64,000 nucleotides of DNA from Streptomyces umbrinus (GTDB lineage Bacteria; Actinomycetota; Actinomycetes; Streptomycetales; Streptomycetaceae). The position numbers and the translations under genes are program-made. Shown here piece after piece: positions 1 through 9,439 of this stretch (its first letter is position 1; each line of letters begins with the position of its first letter). The notes under the pieces are model-generated. The model saw only the letters and a list, made by a program, of their open reading frames with translations. It did not search any database and was not told where the DNA came from. The stretch lies in assembly GCF_030817415.1 (NCBI RefSeq), contig NZ_JAUSZI010000002.1, positions 1,798,001 through 1,862,000 of the forward strand. The letters are read 5' to 3'.

Positions 1-3000
1 GAGGGGAGGGAGACAGGTGCTTTCTCCCACGTGATCTCATACGTGGTTTCGTCGAGCGGCCGCGGAATCTCCCCCGGTTCGACGGTCCGGAGCCGCGTGT
101 CATTAGCGACGACCAGCTCCCGTCCCCCGGGGCCCTCCGCGTGGATGTCCCACCTGCCGCGGTGGGGTGATCGCCCCCGGGCGTCGCCGGTAGTCGATTC
201 ATCGATACACGGCAGGCACCGGACCCGGCACTCGTTCCGGGCAGGAGCCTGCAGCCGTACCTGCAGAGACCGTACGAAGACCGGAACGTCTTCCGTTGCG
301 GACGGTGCCTGATCTGCCCCGGGCACCTCCCCGTCCGGGCGGTCGCGACCGGCAGGTGCGTGCAGGACGGCATGGAGGAGCTCTCCGTGTGGCCGTTGGT
401 TCGGTGCGTGCTCCTCAGTGCCGGGCACGGGGAAGCCGGCCTCGAAGGGCGCGGCCCCTCCTGGTTCACGGCGGGCCAGCGGTTCGGGTCTGGTGAGAAC
501 ACGGGCAGAGGCATGGCACAGCCAGGCGCCGGAGGACGACCGTGAGTGGATGCCGACGGTTGCCTGATCGCGCCCCTCCGGCTCCCAGACGGTGGTGACA
601 GGCGTCCTCGCGGAGACCGGCAGCCAATGGTGCACTGCCAGGTTCTCGATGCGTACCGTCTCGATGGCCCTGGCGCTCGCGGCAGTCGCGGCGGTGATCA
701 TGAGTTCCGCGCAGACGGGCAGCGAAAGAACGGCCCTGCCGTGCAGCTTGGCCGGCTGCTGGTTCCAGCCGTCGGTGCCGATGTCCCCGTGCCACAGGAC
801 ACGGTCCGTGCCAGGATCCTCCACGCGCGTACCCAGCAGCCCGTGGCCGCCTGCGGGGACCGGCCGACTCGACAGGCTGCCCCTGCGGAACCAGTGGGGG
901 ACATGACGCCAGGGAGGGCTCGGCAAGGCCACCCGCTTGCCGTCCGGCCACAGTTGTCCGGCCAGACCTCGCACTCCGGCCAGGTGGAGTTCCGCAAGCG
1001 CGGTGCGCAGGCGCACGCACTCATCGCTGTCCCGGTGAATCGTCGACAGCACGCGGCCGCGCCCCGGGGCCACCGCGTCAAGCGTCTCGGTGACGGGAAC
1101 GACGGCAATCGGGTGGGGTGAGACCTCCAGGAAGATGTCGTGGCCGTCGGCCGCCGCGGCGGCCACCGCCTGCTGGAAGCGAACGGGGCGGCGGGCGTTG
1201 GCGCACCAGTACTGCGCGTCCGCATGGATGTCGGCGCGCGCGTCGTCGAGGACCGTTCCGTACCAGGGGATGGTCGCGGTACGTGGGCTGACGCTGTCGA
1301 GGGCGTCGCGCAGTGCCGGAAGGACGGGATCGACTGCCGGTGAATGTCCGGCGGCGCCGACAGCGAGGAGCCGGGCGAGTCGCCCCTGCGCCTCGACTTC
1401 CTCGACCATGCGCGCGATCGGTTCGCTGGGGCCCGTGACGGTACAACGCCGCGGCGAGGCGTACACCGCGATGCCGACATCCGGATAGCGGTCGAGGACG
1501 TCCGCGCGGGTTTCCTCCGGCAGTTCCACGGCCGCCATCGCGCCGGCCTGCTCCTGGTCGATGGCCGCGAGCCGGGTGGACCGGTTGAGGATCACTCGTA
1601 GGCCGTCACGGGTGTCAAGGGCGCCGGCGACCACGGCCGCACTCACTTCTCCCATCGAGTGTCCGATGACAGCGCCGGGTTCGACGCCGTAGGCACGCAA
1701 CGTGCCCGCCAGGGCGAGCTGGAGACCGAAGAGCAGAGGCTGCGTGCGGTCGACGCCCGTGCCCTGGTCCGCGCGGGAGATGAGATCCGTCAGGGAACTG
1801 CCCGTCTCCGCCTCGAAGACCGGGTCCTGTTCGCGTACGGCAGCGGCGAAGACGGGATCGTCGCGCAGCAGCCCGCGGCCCATTCCGTTCCACTGGGAGC
1901 CGTAACCGGAGAAGACGAGGACCGGTCTTCTCGGCGTCTTCCGGTCCGCTTCCGAGTCCTGTGCTGTCCGTGGTGGTACGACGCACGTCGGAGTCTCGCC
2001 CTTGGCGAGCGCTGCGAGTGCTGCGGTGAGGTCTTGCCGCCCCCGGCCGACGACGGCGGCGCCTGCCGGTCCCCGGCGTTGGTGTGCCAGCGTGTGGCCG
2101 ACATCAACGAGCGGCAGAGTACGGCCCCGCGCGTTCAGCCAATGGGCGAGACCGGTGGCAACGTCGCCGAGCCGGTCCTGCGAGCGTGCGGTGACCACGA
2201 GGATGTGCGGGACACCCTCGGCGGTTTCCTCGGCGCGCGGAGAAGCCGGTCGGGGCGCCTGCTCGAGGACGGCATGAGCGTTGGTGCCCCCGAAGCCGAA
2301 GGCCGATACGCCCGCCAGGGCGGGGCGCCCGCGTTCGGCCGGCCAGCGAGTCGGCTCAGTGACGACGCGCAGGCCCAGCTCCGCGAAGTCGATGTGCGGG
2401 TTGGGGCTTTGGAAGTGGAGGTTGGCAGGCAGCTTTCCGTGGTGAAGCGAGAGCACCGTCTTGATCAGGCCGACGATCCCCGCTGCGCCCTCCAGATGCC
2501 CCAGGTTGCTTTTGACCGAGCCGATCAGCAGCGGTTGGTCGGCCGGGCGGCCACGGCCCAGGACGGCGCCCAGGGCTCCCGCCTCGATGGGGTCGCCCAA
2601 CAGCGTTCCGGTGCCGTGGGCCTCGACATAGCCGATGTCGGCTGCTTCGGTGCCGGCGTCGCCCAGTGCGCTGCGCAGCAGTGCTTCCTGGGCGACCGGG
2701 TTGGGTGCCATGAGCCCGGCTGAGCGGCCGTCCGAGTTGACTGCTGTTCCGCGGATGACGGCCAGCACCCTGTCGCCGTCGCGCTGGGCGTCGGTCAGCC
2801 GTTTCAGGACGACGACGCCGCATCCCTCCCCGCGCACGATGCCGTCGGCCCTCGCGTCGAACGGCTTGCATCTGCCGTCCGGTGCCAACGCGCCGACCTG
2901 GTCGAAGTTGGCGGTGATGGCCGGCGACAGGAGCACGTTGACCCCAGCGGCGAGAGCGGTCTCGCATTCGCCGTCGCGGAGACTGCGGCTCGCCTGGTGC

Positions 3001-3917
3001 ACGGCGACCAGGGACGAGGAACAGGCGGTGTCGATCGTCATGCTGGGGCCGCGGAGGTCGAGCAGGTACGACATACGGTTTGCGGCGATGCTGCCTGCCG
3101 CCCCGGTGCTCGTCCACGGCGTAACTCCTGACAGGTCGGCCGTGGTGAGATGCCCGTATTCGAGCGCGCTGAGACCGACGAATACGCCGGTGGCGCTGCC
3201 TTGGAGGGCCGAGAGCGGGATTCCGGCGTGATCGAGGGCCTCGCATCCCACTTCGAGCAGCATTCTTTGCTGAGGGTCCATGACTTCGGCTTCGTCGGGC
3301 GTGATCCCGAAGAAGTCCGCGTCGAAGCCCTTGATGTCGGCCAGGAAAGCGCCCCAGCGAGTGGTACGAGCCAGCGCTGCCGCGGTCTCGGCCGCCCCGT
3401 CGTCGAAGAACTGCCAGCGTTCGTCCGGGACCTGGCCCACACCGTCCGTGCCTGCGAGCAGTCCCTCCCAGAAGGCGTCAGGCCCGTTGATGCCACCGGG
3501 GAGACGGCAGCCGATACCGACCACCGCGACCGCGTCGGCGCCGGTGCGGTCGGTGCCCTTGGCCGCCGTCTGGGGGCGGGTGCTCTGTTCGCGCGGTTCT
3601 CCTGATGCCAGGCTGCGGACCAGTTGCTCGATGCTCGGGTTCTCCCACACCAAGGTGGCGGGGAGTGTCCGGTCGAGCAGCTCTTCCAGCCGTCCACTGA
3701 GACCGACCGCGTCGCGCGAGGTCAGTCCGTACTCGGTCAGGGGACGCTCGGCGTCGAGTTCGTCACCGGGTACGCCGCACAGGTCCGCGACCAGATGACG
3801 CACCATGGAGCGGATCTCGGCGGCGGTCGGTGCCTCGATACCCGCGGTCCCCGGCGCAGGCGCGTGCTCAGCGCTCGGCGGCTGCGATTCCGCCTCCCCT
3901 CCTTGTGCGGTGGTCAT
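1..3917 (-). CDS. Type I polyketide synthase, ACP-KS-AT-DH (3' end beyond window)
   Basis: Modular PKS, about 1305 codons visible and still open at the left edge. An N-terminal acyl carrier protein (about residues 30-105) has the phosphopantetheine site GLTSRDAV at Ser67. The ketosynthase (about 125-550) has the complete triad: Cys299 in DTACSSS, His434 in EAHGTGT and His474 in KSNLGH. The acyltransferase (about 660-960) has GHSMGE at Ser754, but the position that usually reads HAFH (malonyl) or YASH (methylmalonyl) reads AAGH, so the extender unit cannot be predicted. A dehydratase-like double hotdog starts near residue 1025; where HxxxGxxxxP is expected I read AKLHGRAVLSLP, so the catalytic His looks absent. 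The ATG overlaps the FAAL stop by 4 nt (ATGA). Family knowledge: FAALs load such N-terminal ACPs with a fatty acyl starter. Product unknown. Confidence 0.95.
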   Translation of the reverse strand, partial: MTTAQGGEAESQPPSAEHAPAPGTAGIEAPTAAEIRSMVRHLVADLCGVPGDELDAERPLTEYGLTSRDAVGLSGRLEELLDRTLPATLVWENPSIEQLVRSLASGEPREQSTRPQTAAKGTDRTGADAVAVVGIGCRLPGGINGPDAFWEGLLAGTDGVGQVPDERWQFFDDGAAETAAALARTTRWGAFLADIKGFDADFFGITPDEAEVMDPQQRMLLEVGCEALDHAGIPLSALQGSATGVFVGLSALEYGHLTTADLSGVTPWTSTGAAGSIAANRMSYLLDLRGPSMTIDTACSSSLVAVHQASRSLRDGECETALAAGVNVLLSPAITANFDQVGALAPDGRCKPFDARADGIVRGEGCGVVVLKRLTDAQRDGDRVLAVIRGTAVNSDGRSAGLMAPNPVAQEALLRSALGDAGTEAADIGYVEAHGTGTLLGDPIEAGALGAVLGRGRPADQPLLIGSVKSNLGHLEGAAGIVGLIKTVLSLHHGKLPANLHFQSPNPHIDFAELGLRVVTEPTRWPAERGRPALAGVSAFGFGGTNAHAVLEQAPRPASPRAEETAEGVPHILVVTARSQDRLGDVATGLAHWLNARGRTLPLVDVGHTLAHQRRGPAGAAVVGRGRQDLTAALAALAKGETPTCVVPPRTAQDSEADRKTPRRPVLVFSGYGSQWNGMGRGLLRDDPVFAAAVREQDPVFEAETGSSLTDLISRADQGTGVDRTQPLLFGLQLALAGTLRAYGVEPGAVIGHSMGEVSAAVVAGALDTRDGLRVILNRSTRLAAIDQEQAGAMAAVELPEETRADVLDRYPDVGIAVYASPRRCTVTGPSEPIARMVEEVEAQGRLARLLAVGAAGHSPAVDPVLPALRDALDSVSPRTATIPWYGTVLDDARADIHADAQYWCANARRPVRFQQAVAAAAADGHDIFLEVSPHPIAVVPVTETLDAVAPGRGRVLSTIHRDSDECVRLRTALAELHLAGVRGLAGQLWPDGKRVALPSPPWRHVPHWFRRGSLSSRPVPAGGHGLLGTRVEDPGTDRVLWHGDIGTDGWNQQPAKLHGRAVLSLPVCAELMITAATAASARAIETVRIENLAVHHWLPVSARTPVTTVWEPEGRDQATVGIHSRSSSGAWLCHASARVLTRPEPLARREPGGAAPFEAGFPVPGTEEHAPNQRPHGELLHAVLHAPAGRDRPDGEVPGADQAPSATEDVPVFVRSLQVRLQAPARNECRVRCLPCIDESTTGDARGRSPHRGRWDIHAEGPGGRELVVANDTRLRTVEPGEIPRPLDETTYEITWEKAPVSLP

Positions 3918-5695
3918 GCGCTACCAGATCCCTTCAGTGCCGCGTTCTTCGTAGCCGTCCAGGTGTCGGCGAGGTAGCGCGCTCGGCAGGCGCTGCGGGC
4001 CACTTTGCCGCTGGTCGTGCGGGGCACGGCGCCGGGTGGGACGTAGACGAAGTCATGAACGGCGATGCCGTGGGTGACTGAGACAGCCCCGCGTACGGCC
4101 CGCGTCACCTCGTCGAGATGCGTGTGCGGGTCCGTGACGGCAGGGGAGTGCTCGGCGACGACGACCAGCCTTTCGCCCTCGTCGGTGGACACGGCGAACG
4201 CGGCCGTGTGGTGGCGTCGGACAGCAGAGTGTGCGTTTTCTACGGTGAGTTCGACGTCGTGTGGATAGTGGTTCGTACCGTCGACGATCACCAGGTCCTT
4301 CATTCGACCCGTGACATAGAGCTGCTTGTCGTGCCACATGCCCAGATCGCCCGTGCGCAGCCAACGCTGTGCCGGATCAGCCGGGTCTCCGCCCTCCATA
4401 ACGGCGCCGAAGGACTCCCCGTTCAGCAAGCGACCCCAGTAGCCGCGTCCGATGTTCGGGCCGCGTAGCCAGATCTCCCCGATTGTCCCGTCCTCCTGTC
4501 GGCGGCCGGTGGCAGGGTCGACGATGGCCACTTCCTGATCGGTCGGTCGGCCGCAGGCGACCAGTTCAATGTTGGGTCCGCCTTCGGTCGGTTCAGCGAC
4601 ACGCGCGGTGCCTTGCGCCAGCAGGTTCCGGTCGAAGGAGGTGACGGTCGGTTCCTCACCGGCAGGCGACGCCGCGACGAACACGGTGGCTTCCGCGAGG
4701 CCGTAGGAGGGGCGCATGGTCGTCCTGTGGATGCCGGACGGCGCGAAGGCTTCATGGAAGCGCTCGAGAGTCCGCGGGCTGACGGGCTCGCTGCCGTTGA
4801 TCATGCCGGCGACCGATCCCAGGGACAGGCCGGTCCGTTCCTCGGGTGGCACCCGATGAACGCAGTAGTCGTAGGCGAAGTTCGGTGCGGCTGTGAGGGC
4901 TCCGTCATGGCGCGTGAGCAAGCGGAGCCAGCGGGCCGGCTGCTGGACGAAATCCAGCGGATCCATGATGACGGACCGCATGCGGCCCACGACCGGCATG
5001 GCGATCCCCAGCATCAGACCCATGTCGTGATACAGCGGAAGCCAGCTCACGGCGCAGTTGCGCCCTCTGCGGACGCCATACGCTTCCATAGCCTGCCGCG
5101 CGTTGACGCAGACGTTGGCATGGGTGATCTCCACCCCGGACGGCATCCTCGTCGATCCGGATGTGTACTGCAGGTAGGCGCAGTCCTCGGGCTGCGGCTC
5201 CCGGGCTGTCCGAGCTTCCGTACCCTCTGTTCCAGCACTCTGCGTCAGGTCCTCGACGCTCACGACGCGCAAACGGGGAGCAATACCGTGGCCGGCGCAG
5301 AAGTCCGCCACCGATTCCCGTTGCTCGGGGGCGGAGATGGCAACGGAGGGTGCCGCGTCGGCCAGCACAGCCGCCAGTTTCTCGCCGTGGCCGGGCAGGT
5401 CGGGGGGGAAGAGCGGCACGGCAATCGCGCCCGCGCATACGGACCCCAGGAATCCGACCACGTAGTCGAGGCCCTGCGGTGCGACGATGGCTACTCGCTC
5501 GCCTACCGCACCCGCCCGGCGCAGCCCTGCTGCCACCGTCCGCACCCGCGTGTCCAGCTCGTTCCACGTCAGCTCGACCGAGTCCCCGCCCCTGTTGGCG
5601 CCGAAGTGCACGAAGGTGAAGGCCGCTTCATCGGGTGTCTGCTGGGCGGAGAGGGCCAAATGGCGGCTGAGTGTATCGCCCGTGGCTGACGACAT
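3914..5695 (-). CDS. Fatty acyl-AMP ligase (FAAL)
   Basis: Adenylate-forming enzyme of 593 aa that activates a fatty acid as acyl-AMP and passes it to an ACP rather than to CoA. The P-loop-like motif LQYTSGSTRMPSG, the GYWG and RTGDLG motifs and the C-terminal DLVIVDGTNHYPHDVE segment are the FAAL pattern, and the length fits the family. The start at 5695 (MSSATGD) is preceded by an AAGG-containing site; an in-frame start 69 nt upstream lacks a good ribosome binding site. It overlaps the PKS start by 4 nt, so the two are translationally coupled, and the PKS begins with an ACP, the expected acceptor. The fatty acid used cannot be read from sequence. Confidence 0.92.
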   Translation of the reverse strand: MSSATGDTLSRHLALSAQQTPDEAAFTFVHFGANRGGDSVELTWNELDTRVRTVAAGLRRAGAVGERVAIVAPQGLDYVVGFLGSVCAGAIAVPLFPPDLPGHGEKLAAVLADAAPSVAISAPEQRESVADFCAGHGIAPRLRVVSVEDLTQSAGTEGTEARTAREPQPEDCAYLQYTSGSTRMPSGVEITHANVCVNARQAMEAYGVRRGRNCAVSWLPLYHDMGLMLGIAMPVVGRMRSVIMDPLDFVQQPARWLRLLTRHDGALTAAPNFAYDYCVHRVPPEERTGLSLGSVAGMINGSEPVSPRTLERFHEAFAPSGIHRTTMRPSYGLAEATVFVAASPAGEEPTVTSFDRNLLAQGTARVAEPTEGGPNIELVACGRPTDQEVAIVDPATGRRQEDGTIGEIWLRGPNIGRGYWGRLLNGESFGAVMEGGDPADPAQRWLRTGDLGMWHDKQLYVTGRMKDLVIVDGTNHYPHDVELTVENAHSAVRRHHTAAFAVSTDEGERLVVVAEHSPAVTDPHTHLDEVTRAVRGAVSVTHGIAVHDFVYVPPGAVPRTTSGKVARSACRARYLADTWTATKNAALKGSGSA

Positions 5696-6112
5696 CTGAT
5701 CACCATGCCTTGATAGGGGTCGGACAGCATGACAGGGCTTTCCGCGGCCCGGCCGATTCACCATCCGAGGCGCGCCCCGTGCAGCACAGGGAAGGATGGA
5801 TACGGGCGTGCTTCCGTTCGTTCCGGCAATGCCTGAGAGGCCCCTTATTCAGCGTCAGCGAAACATGAAGCTATGATATTGACAGGACGACACGCGGGGT
5901 CCGCTGTACGGATGTCCTCATTCTCATCCATGCTACGCACAGGACGGAACGGAGGAGCACACGGGAAGGGCAGCAGGCGGAATGAGCAAGCGTGGCGTGT
6001 CCACTTGCGTCCGCTGGTCCACTCTGTACGATAAATTCCTGCTCCACCTGTTCGAGCCCGCTCGGGCTGCTCCCGCCCCCGTCGATCGGGGTCGACTTCC
6101 GAGGCATGGTTG
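5696..6112. promoter_or_regulatory. Divergent promoter region between FAAL-PKS and MFS exporter
   Basis: A 417-bp gene-free stretch between divergent genes, less GC-rich than its surroundings. Sigma-70-like boxes on the + strand are a TTGCGT at 6005-6010 spaced 16 nt from TACGAT at 6027-6032, plus isolated TATGAT (5871-5876) and TTGACA (5879-5884). A purine-rich GAGG at 6101-6104 precedes the MFS start. No obvious operator palindrome was seen. Promoter assignments are inference. Confidence 0.35.
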
Positions 6113-7846
6113 ATGAGCCGACTGCGCGGACTCAGCGTTCTGGCGGCAATCATCCTGCCGTCCTTCATGACGGCTCTCGACAACACCATTGTCAACGTCG
6201 CTTTTCCGCAAATCCAAGAGGAGTTGGTCCTCGGCGAGTCCGGCCTGAAGTGGGTCGCGACGGTGTACCCGCTCACCTTTTCCAGCTTCCTGCTGCTGGG
6301 GGGCCGCTGTGTGGACTCCAGAGGGCGGCGTCCCACGCAGGTCTCGGGGATCGCCCTCTTCACGGCTTCGTCACTGCTGTGCAGCGTGGCCACGAACGGT
6401 CCGGACTTGATCGTCTGGCGGGGGGTGCAGGGGGTGGGAGCGGCTCTCATCATGCCGGCTTCGCTCGCGTTGCTGTCCCACGACCTGCCCTCCGGCGCAC
6501 GTAACGCCGGTATCAGCGCGCTGACTGGGGCACTGGCCACCGCACTCGCCTGCGGTCCCGTGATCTCCGGAATTATCACAGAACACCTGGGATGGAAATG
6601 GCTGTTCGCGATCAACGCGCCGCTCGGCGTTCTTTCCCTGCTCGTGACGGTCGCGGCGATTCCTCGCGCCGCCAAACCCGACGGCGCTGTCCTGCGGCAG
6701 CCCCCGAACTCCGCCCTTCCACTCCGCACAGTGATGCTGGCCTGTCTCTTCTTCGGCGGACTCGCCTATTGCCTGATTGAGGGGCCTCGCTACGGTTTCA
6801 CGGCCGCCAGAATCGTTGTTCCTGGAATCATGTCCCTCATCTGCTTGATTACCGTCGTGATAACGGAATCATCGAGCAGGAGAACGCCGCTTGCCGATCT
6901 ACTTCTTCGGCGGGCGTTCGCGGGAGGAATCGTTACCCAGCTGTTGTGGGGCCTGGGAGTCACTGGCGTATTCTTCTTCACTTCGCAATTCCTGCAGAAT
7001 GTGCTGGATTTCAGCCCGACGTCCGCCGGCCTGACGTTCACGCCAGTGGCGTCAGCCCTGCTCGTGACCGCTGTGCTGGTCCCGAAGATGGTCCGGCGGT
7101 GGGGCGAGGGGCGGGTATCGGCAGTGGGATTGCTACTTGTGGCCCTGGGGCTGTTGCTCGTCGCCCGCGGCAGCGCCGCGGGCGGCTTCACCGACCTGTT
7201 GCCCGGGCTGACCTGTATCGGCATCGGCTCCGCCATGGCGGTTCCCTTGACGACGCGGGCTCTGGAAGCCGCCCCTGGCCATGCATCAGGTATCGCCGCG
7301 GGCTTGTTCAGCGCCACCCGCGAAGCCTCGGGTGTCCTCGGCGTCGCCGTGGTCGGTGTGATCGTCACGTACCGGCAACACTCAGCGGCTTCCGCGGGAG
7401 CCCATGCCGGTGAGGCATTTCTGGCGGGATACCAAGCGGGGCTCTACACCGCTGCCGCGCTGGTTGCGATCGGCGCGCCGGTGGCCTTGTGGACGTTGCA
7501 CAGCCAGCGACCCCCGACTGCGAAGTCGATGACCGAACGCTTCGCTGCTGCTGAAAGCCGGGTACACAGGCGCTGGGCCCCGGCTTTGATGACACGCGTG
7601 TACGGATACACGAGGAGCGGCTGGGAAGCGCCGTCACCGTCCGGAGTCCGGGGCTTCGATGTGGTGCGAGAGGGCTACGCCCGCGATCAGGTGGACCGCT
7701 ATCTCGAAGCGCTGTCCGAAACCGACTCGGCAGCGAGCCCGCCTCTGTTCCAGGTCGTGGGGCGAGGATACGACTGCAAGCAGGTCGACGAGCGCATCAG
7801 GGAACTCCTGGCGGACAGAGACATCAGCGGCTATCCGCCTGGGTAG
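6113..7846 (+). CDS. DHA2-type MFS drug exporter with DivIVA-like C-terminal repeats
   Basis: Proton-driven multidrug exporter, 577 aa, about 14 hydrophobic segments. The N-terminus (FMTALDNTIVNVAFPQI), the conserved DSRGRR between helices 2 and 3, and GPVISGIITEHLGWKWLF are DHA2/EmrB-QacA signatures. The ATG at 6113 follows GAGG with 8-nt spacing; a TTG directly before it is possible. After the last helix, where most DHA2 proteins end, about 90 residues follow and carry two copies of a GYxxxQVD motif: GFDVVREGYARDQVD (about residue 514) and FQVVGRGYDCKQVD (about 546). This matches the short N-terminal motif of actinobacterial DivIVA-type proteins. It is divergent from the FAAL-PKS pair and probably exports that product, though this is inferred from position only. 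Confidence 0.88.
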   Translation: MSRLRGLSVLAAIILPSFMTALDNTIVNVAFPQIQEELVLGESGLKWVATVYPLTFSSFLLLGGRCVDSRGRRPTQVSGIALFTASSLLCSVATNGPDLIVWRGVQGVGAALIMPASLALLSHDLPSGARNAGISALTGALATALACGPVISGIITEHLGWKWLFAINAPLGVLSLLVTVAAIPRAAKPDGAVLRQPPNSALPLRTVMLACLFFGGLAYCLIEGPRYGFTAARIVVPGIMSLICLITVVITESSSRRTPLADLLLRRAFAGGIVTQLLWGLGVTGVFFFTSQFLQNVLDFSPTSAGLTFTPVASALLVTAVLVPKMVRRWGEGRVSAVGLLLVALGLLLVARGSAAGGFTDLLPGLTCIGIGSAMAVPLTTRALEAAPGHASGIAAGLFSATREASGVLGVAVVGVIVTYRQHSAASAGAHAGEAFLAGYQAGLYTAAALVAIGAPVALWTLHSQRPPTAKSMTERFAAAESRVHRRWAPALMTRVYGYTRSGWEAPSPSGVRGFDVVREGYARDQVDRYLEALSETDSAASPPLFQVVGRGYDCKQVDERIRELLADRDISGYPPG

Positions 7847-7864
7847 TGCCGGCTGTTCTCGCTC

Positions 7865-7936
7865 TTGACGAACACGGCCCTTGAACCGGCCAAGCACCCC
7901 TACGACTTGCGCCATGCCGGCATCTCGTTCAGGTCG
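7865..7936 (+). pseudogene. Tyrosine integrase fragment A (box II region)
   Basis: A short in-frame stretch reads EPAKHPYDLRHAGISF, the box II (HxLRHA) context of actinomycete phage/ICE tyrosine recombinases, and then loses similarity. No N-terminal or C-terminal part of the integrase adjoins it. It lies 22 bp before a second, different integrase fragment in another frame, so it appears to be a relic. Confidence is limited by its length. Confidence 0.5.
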
Positions 7937-7958
7937 GCTTCGGCGTCGCCCCTGCAGA

Positions 7959-8230
7959 GTGCGCAAACTCGGCTACGAGCACCTGCGCCGCCACGACCTC
8001 CGGCACACCGGACTGACCTGGTTCGCCGACGCCGGAGTCCACGTGCACGTCCTCCGCAGGATCGCCGGCCACGGATCGCTGACCACCACCCAGCGCTACC
8101 TCCACCCGGACGTACACAAGATCACAGCCGCCGGCGCAGCGCGCTCCGCGCTCCCTGCCGAGCCCGATCGTCATGACCCGCTGACCCCGGTCAAGGACGC
8201 CAGTCCCCAACTGGTCCCCAAGAATGACCA
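7959..8230 (+). pseudogene. Tyrosine integrase fragment B (C-terminal catalytic part)
   Basis: From a GTG at 7959 the frame gives HLRRHDLRHTGLTWFADAG, then RRIAGHGSLTTTQRYLHPD. These are box II Arg/His, the second His-x-x-(G) position and the catalytic Tyr of a tyrosine recombinase. The first catalytic Arg and the core-binding domain are missing, so it cannot be active. The reading frame runs on through a hairpin and ends only inside the antisense of the tRNA-Pro gene (8318). An integrase 3' end against the 3' end of a tRNA is the usual arrangement of an integrated element, so this marks an old attachment site. Confidence 0.7.
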
Positions 8231-8264
8231 AGGGCCGGTTTCGGATGCCTCCGAAACCGGCCCT
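8231..8264 (-). terminator. Hairpin terminator of tRNA-Pro
   Basis: Perfect 15-bp inverted repeat (8231-8245 with 8250-8264) and a TGCC loop, 20 nt beyond the tRNA 3' end. It is not followed by a T-run, as is usual in Streptomyces, and could act in both directions. Confidence 0.8.
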
Positions 8265-8284
8265 GACCTGCGACTGTCTCCAGT

Positions 8285-8357
<73 letters not shown>

Positions 8358-8489
8358 ATGCGCTTCGTCGCGGAGTTCCGCGTGAACACGCAGGTGAACC
8401 TTATCGTACGCGCCCGGTGACCGAGGCCCGCTCAGCACTCGTGACCGGTGTCGGGGCGGCACCCGTCGCGCGGCGCTCGCCCGCGGCGG

Positions 8490-9368
8490 TCAGTCGACGA
8501 ACAGGCCCCGTGCCGCCGCCCTCGTGTCGAACTCCTCCAGGCGGGCCTGGGCGTCGGGCAGGGCGTCGCACATCGCTTCCAGGAGGACCTGGCCGAGGAG
8601 CATGGGGGCGCTCACCGTGTCGAAGACCAGGTCGGTGCCGACGGCGGCCGGCAGGAGCAGGTCGCTGTGGGCGGCGACCGGGGCGAAGGTGCCGTCGGCG
8701 ATCGTCACCACGGTCAGTCCCGTCGCGCGGGCGTGGTCGAGTGCGTCCAGGAGCTCGGCCGGGTGGCGCGGAAGGGCGAAGCACATGAGGGCGCTCGCAC
8801 CGGCGTTCTTGGCCATGTCGATGCGGTCGGCGAGCCGTGAGCCTCCCTCGTCGAGGAGACGCACGTCCGGGTGGACCTTGGCCGCGAAGTACGCGAAGCC
8901 GCGGGCCTGGGCCGCGGAGGCACGCAGCCCGAGCACCGGCAGAGGCCGCGAGGCGGCCAGCAGCCGTCCCGCGCGTTCCACGGGCCCGGCATCGGCGAGC
9001 AGGGAGGCGAGTTGGAGCAGGTGGTGGATCTCGGCCCGTACCGCCTGCTGGTACGGGTTGGCCGGCCGCGCGTCCACGGACGGCCCGGCCGGTGCCACGT
9101 CCCGCAGGTGCCTGCGCAGGGCCGGGTATCCGTCGAAGCCGAGGGCGACCGCGAAGCGGGTCACCGACGGCTGGCTCACGCCTGCCAGTTGGGCCAGTTC
9201 CACGCTCGACAGGAAGGGTGCGGCCGCGGTCTGCCGGACCAGACAGTGGGCGATCCGGCGCTGCGTGGGCGTCAGCCGGCGCCCCTCGAACAACTGGTGC
9301 AGCCGCGCGGGCTCGACAGCCCCCTGAGGTGCGTCGACACCGACGCCGGCCCCTTCCGTGTCGGTCAC
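8490..9368 (-). CDS. MurR/RpiR-family transcriptional regulator
   Basis: Regulator of 292 aa with an N-terminal HTH_6 domain (about residues 25-100: LTPTQRRIAHCL, LAQLAGVSQPSVTRFAVALGFDGY) and a C-terminal SIS domain (about 140-270: RLLAASRPLPVLGLRASAAQ, AGASALMCFALPRHPAE) that in this family senses a phosphosugar or related metabolite. The GTG at 9368 is chosen because GGAGGGGG precedes it; a longer frame upstream has no such site. It follows the betaine-transporter operon in the same direction behind a hairpin, and is the obvious candidate regulator for that transporter and the divergent catabolic genes. The ligand is unknown. Confidence 0.88.
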   Translation of the reverse strand: MTDTEGAGVGVDAPQGAVEPARLHQLFEGRRLTPTQRRIAHCLVRQTAAAPFLSSVELAQLAGVSQPSVTRFAVALGFDGYPALRRHLRDVAPAGPSVDARPANPYQQAVRAEIHHLLQLASLLADAGPVERAGRLLAASRPLPVLGLRASAAQARGFAYFAAKVHPDVRLLDEGGSRLADRIDMAKNAGASALMCFALPRHPAELLDALDHARATGLTVVTIADGTFAPVAAHSDLLLPAAVGTDLVFDTVSAPMLLGQVLLEAMCDALPDAQARLEEFDTRAAARGLFVD

Positions 9369-9439
9369 CCTGGTCCCCCTCCCTGCCGCGCGCGTACCGG
9401 ACTCGTTGCCGGTCCTGTCTGACTCCCCACCGGGGGTTA

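Noticed and set aside
698..3697. Several long open frames overlapping the PKS on either strand
   Set aside because: They are Arg/Pro/Ala-rich, show no domains and overlap the in-frame PKS, which reads without interruption from 3917 to the window edge.
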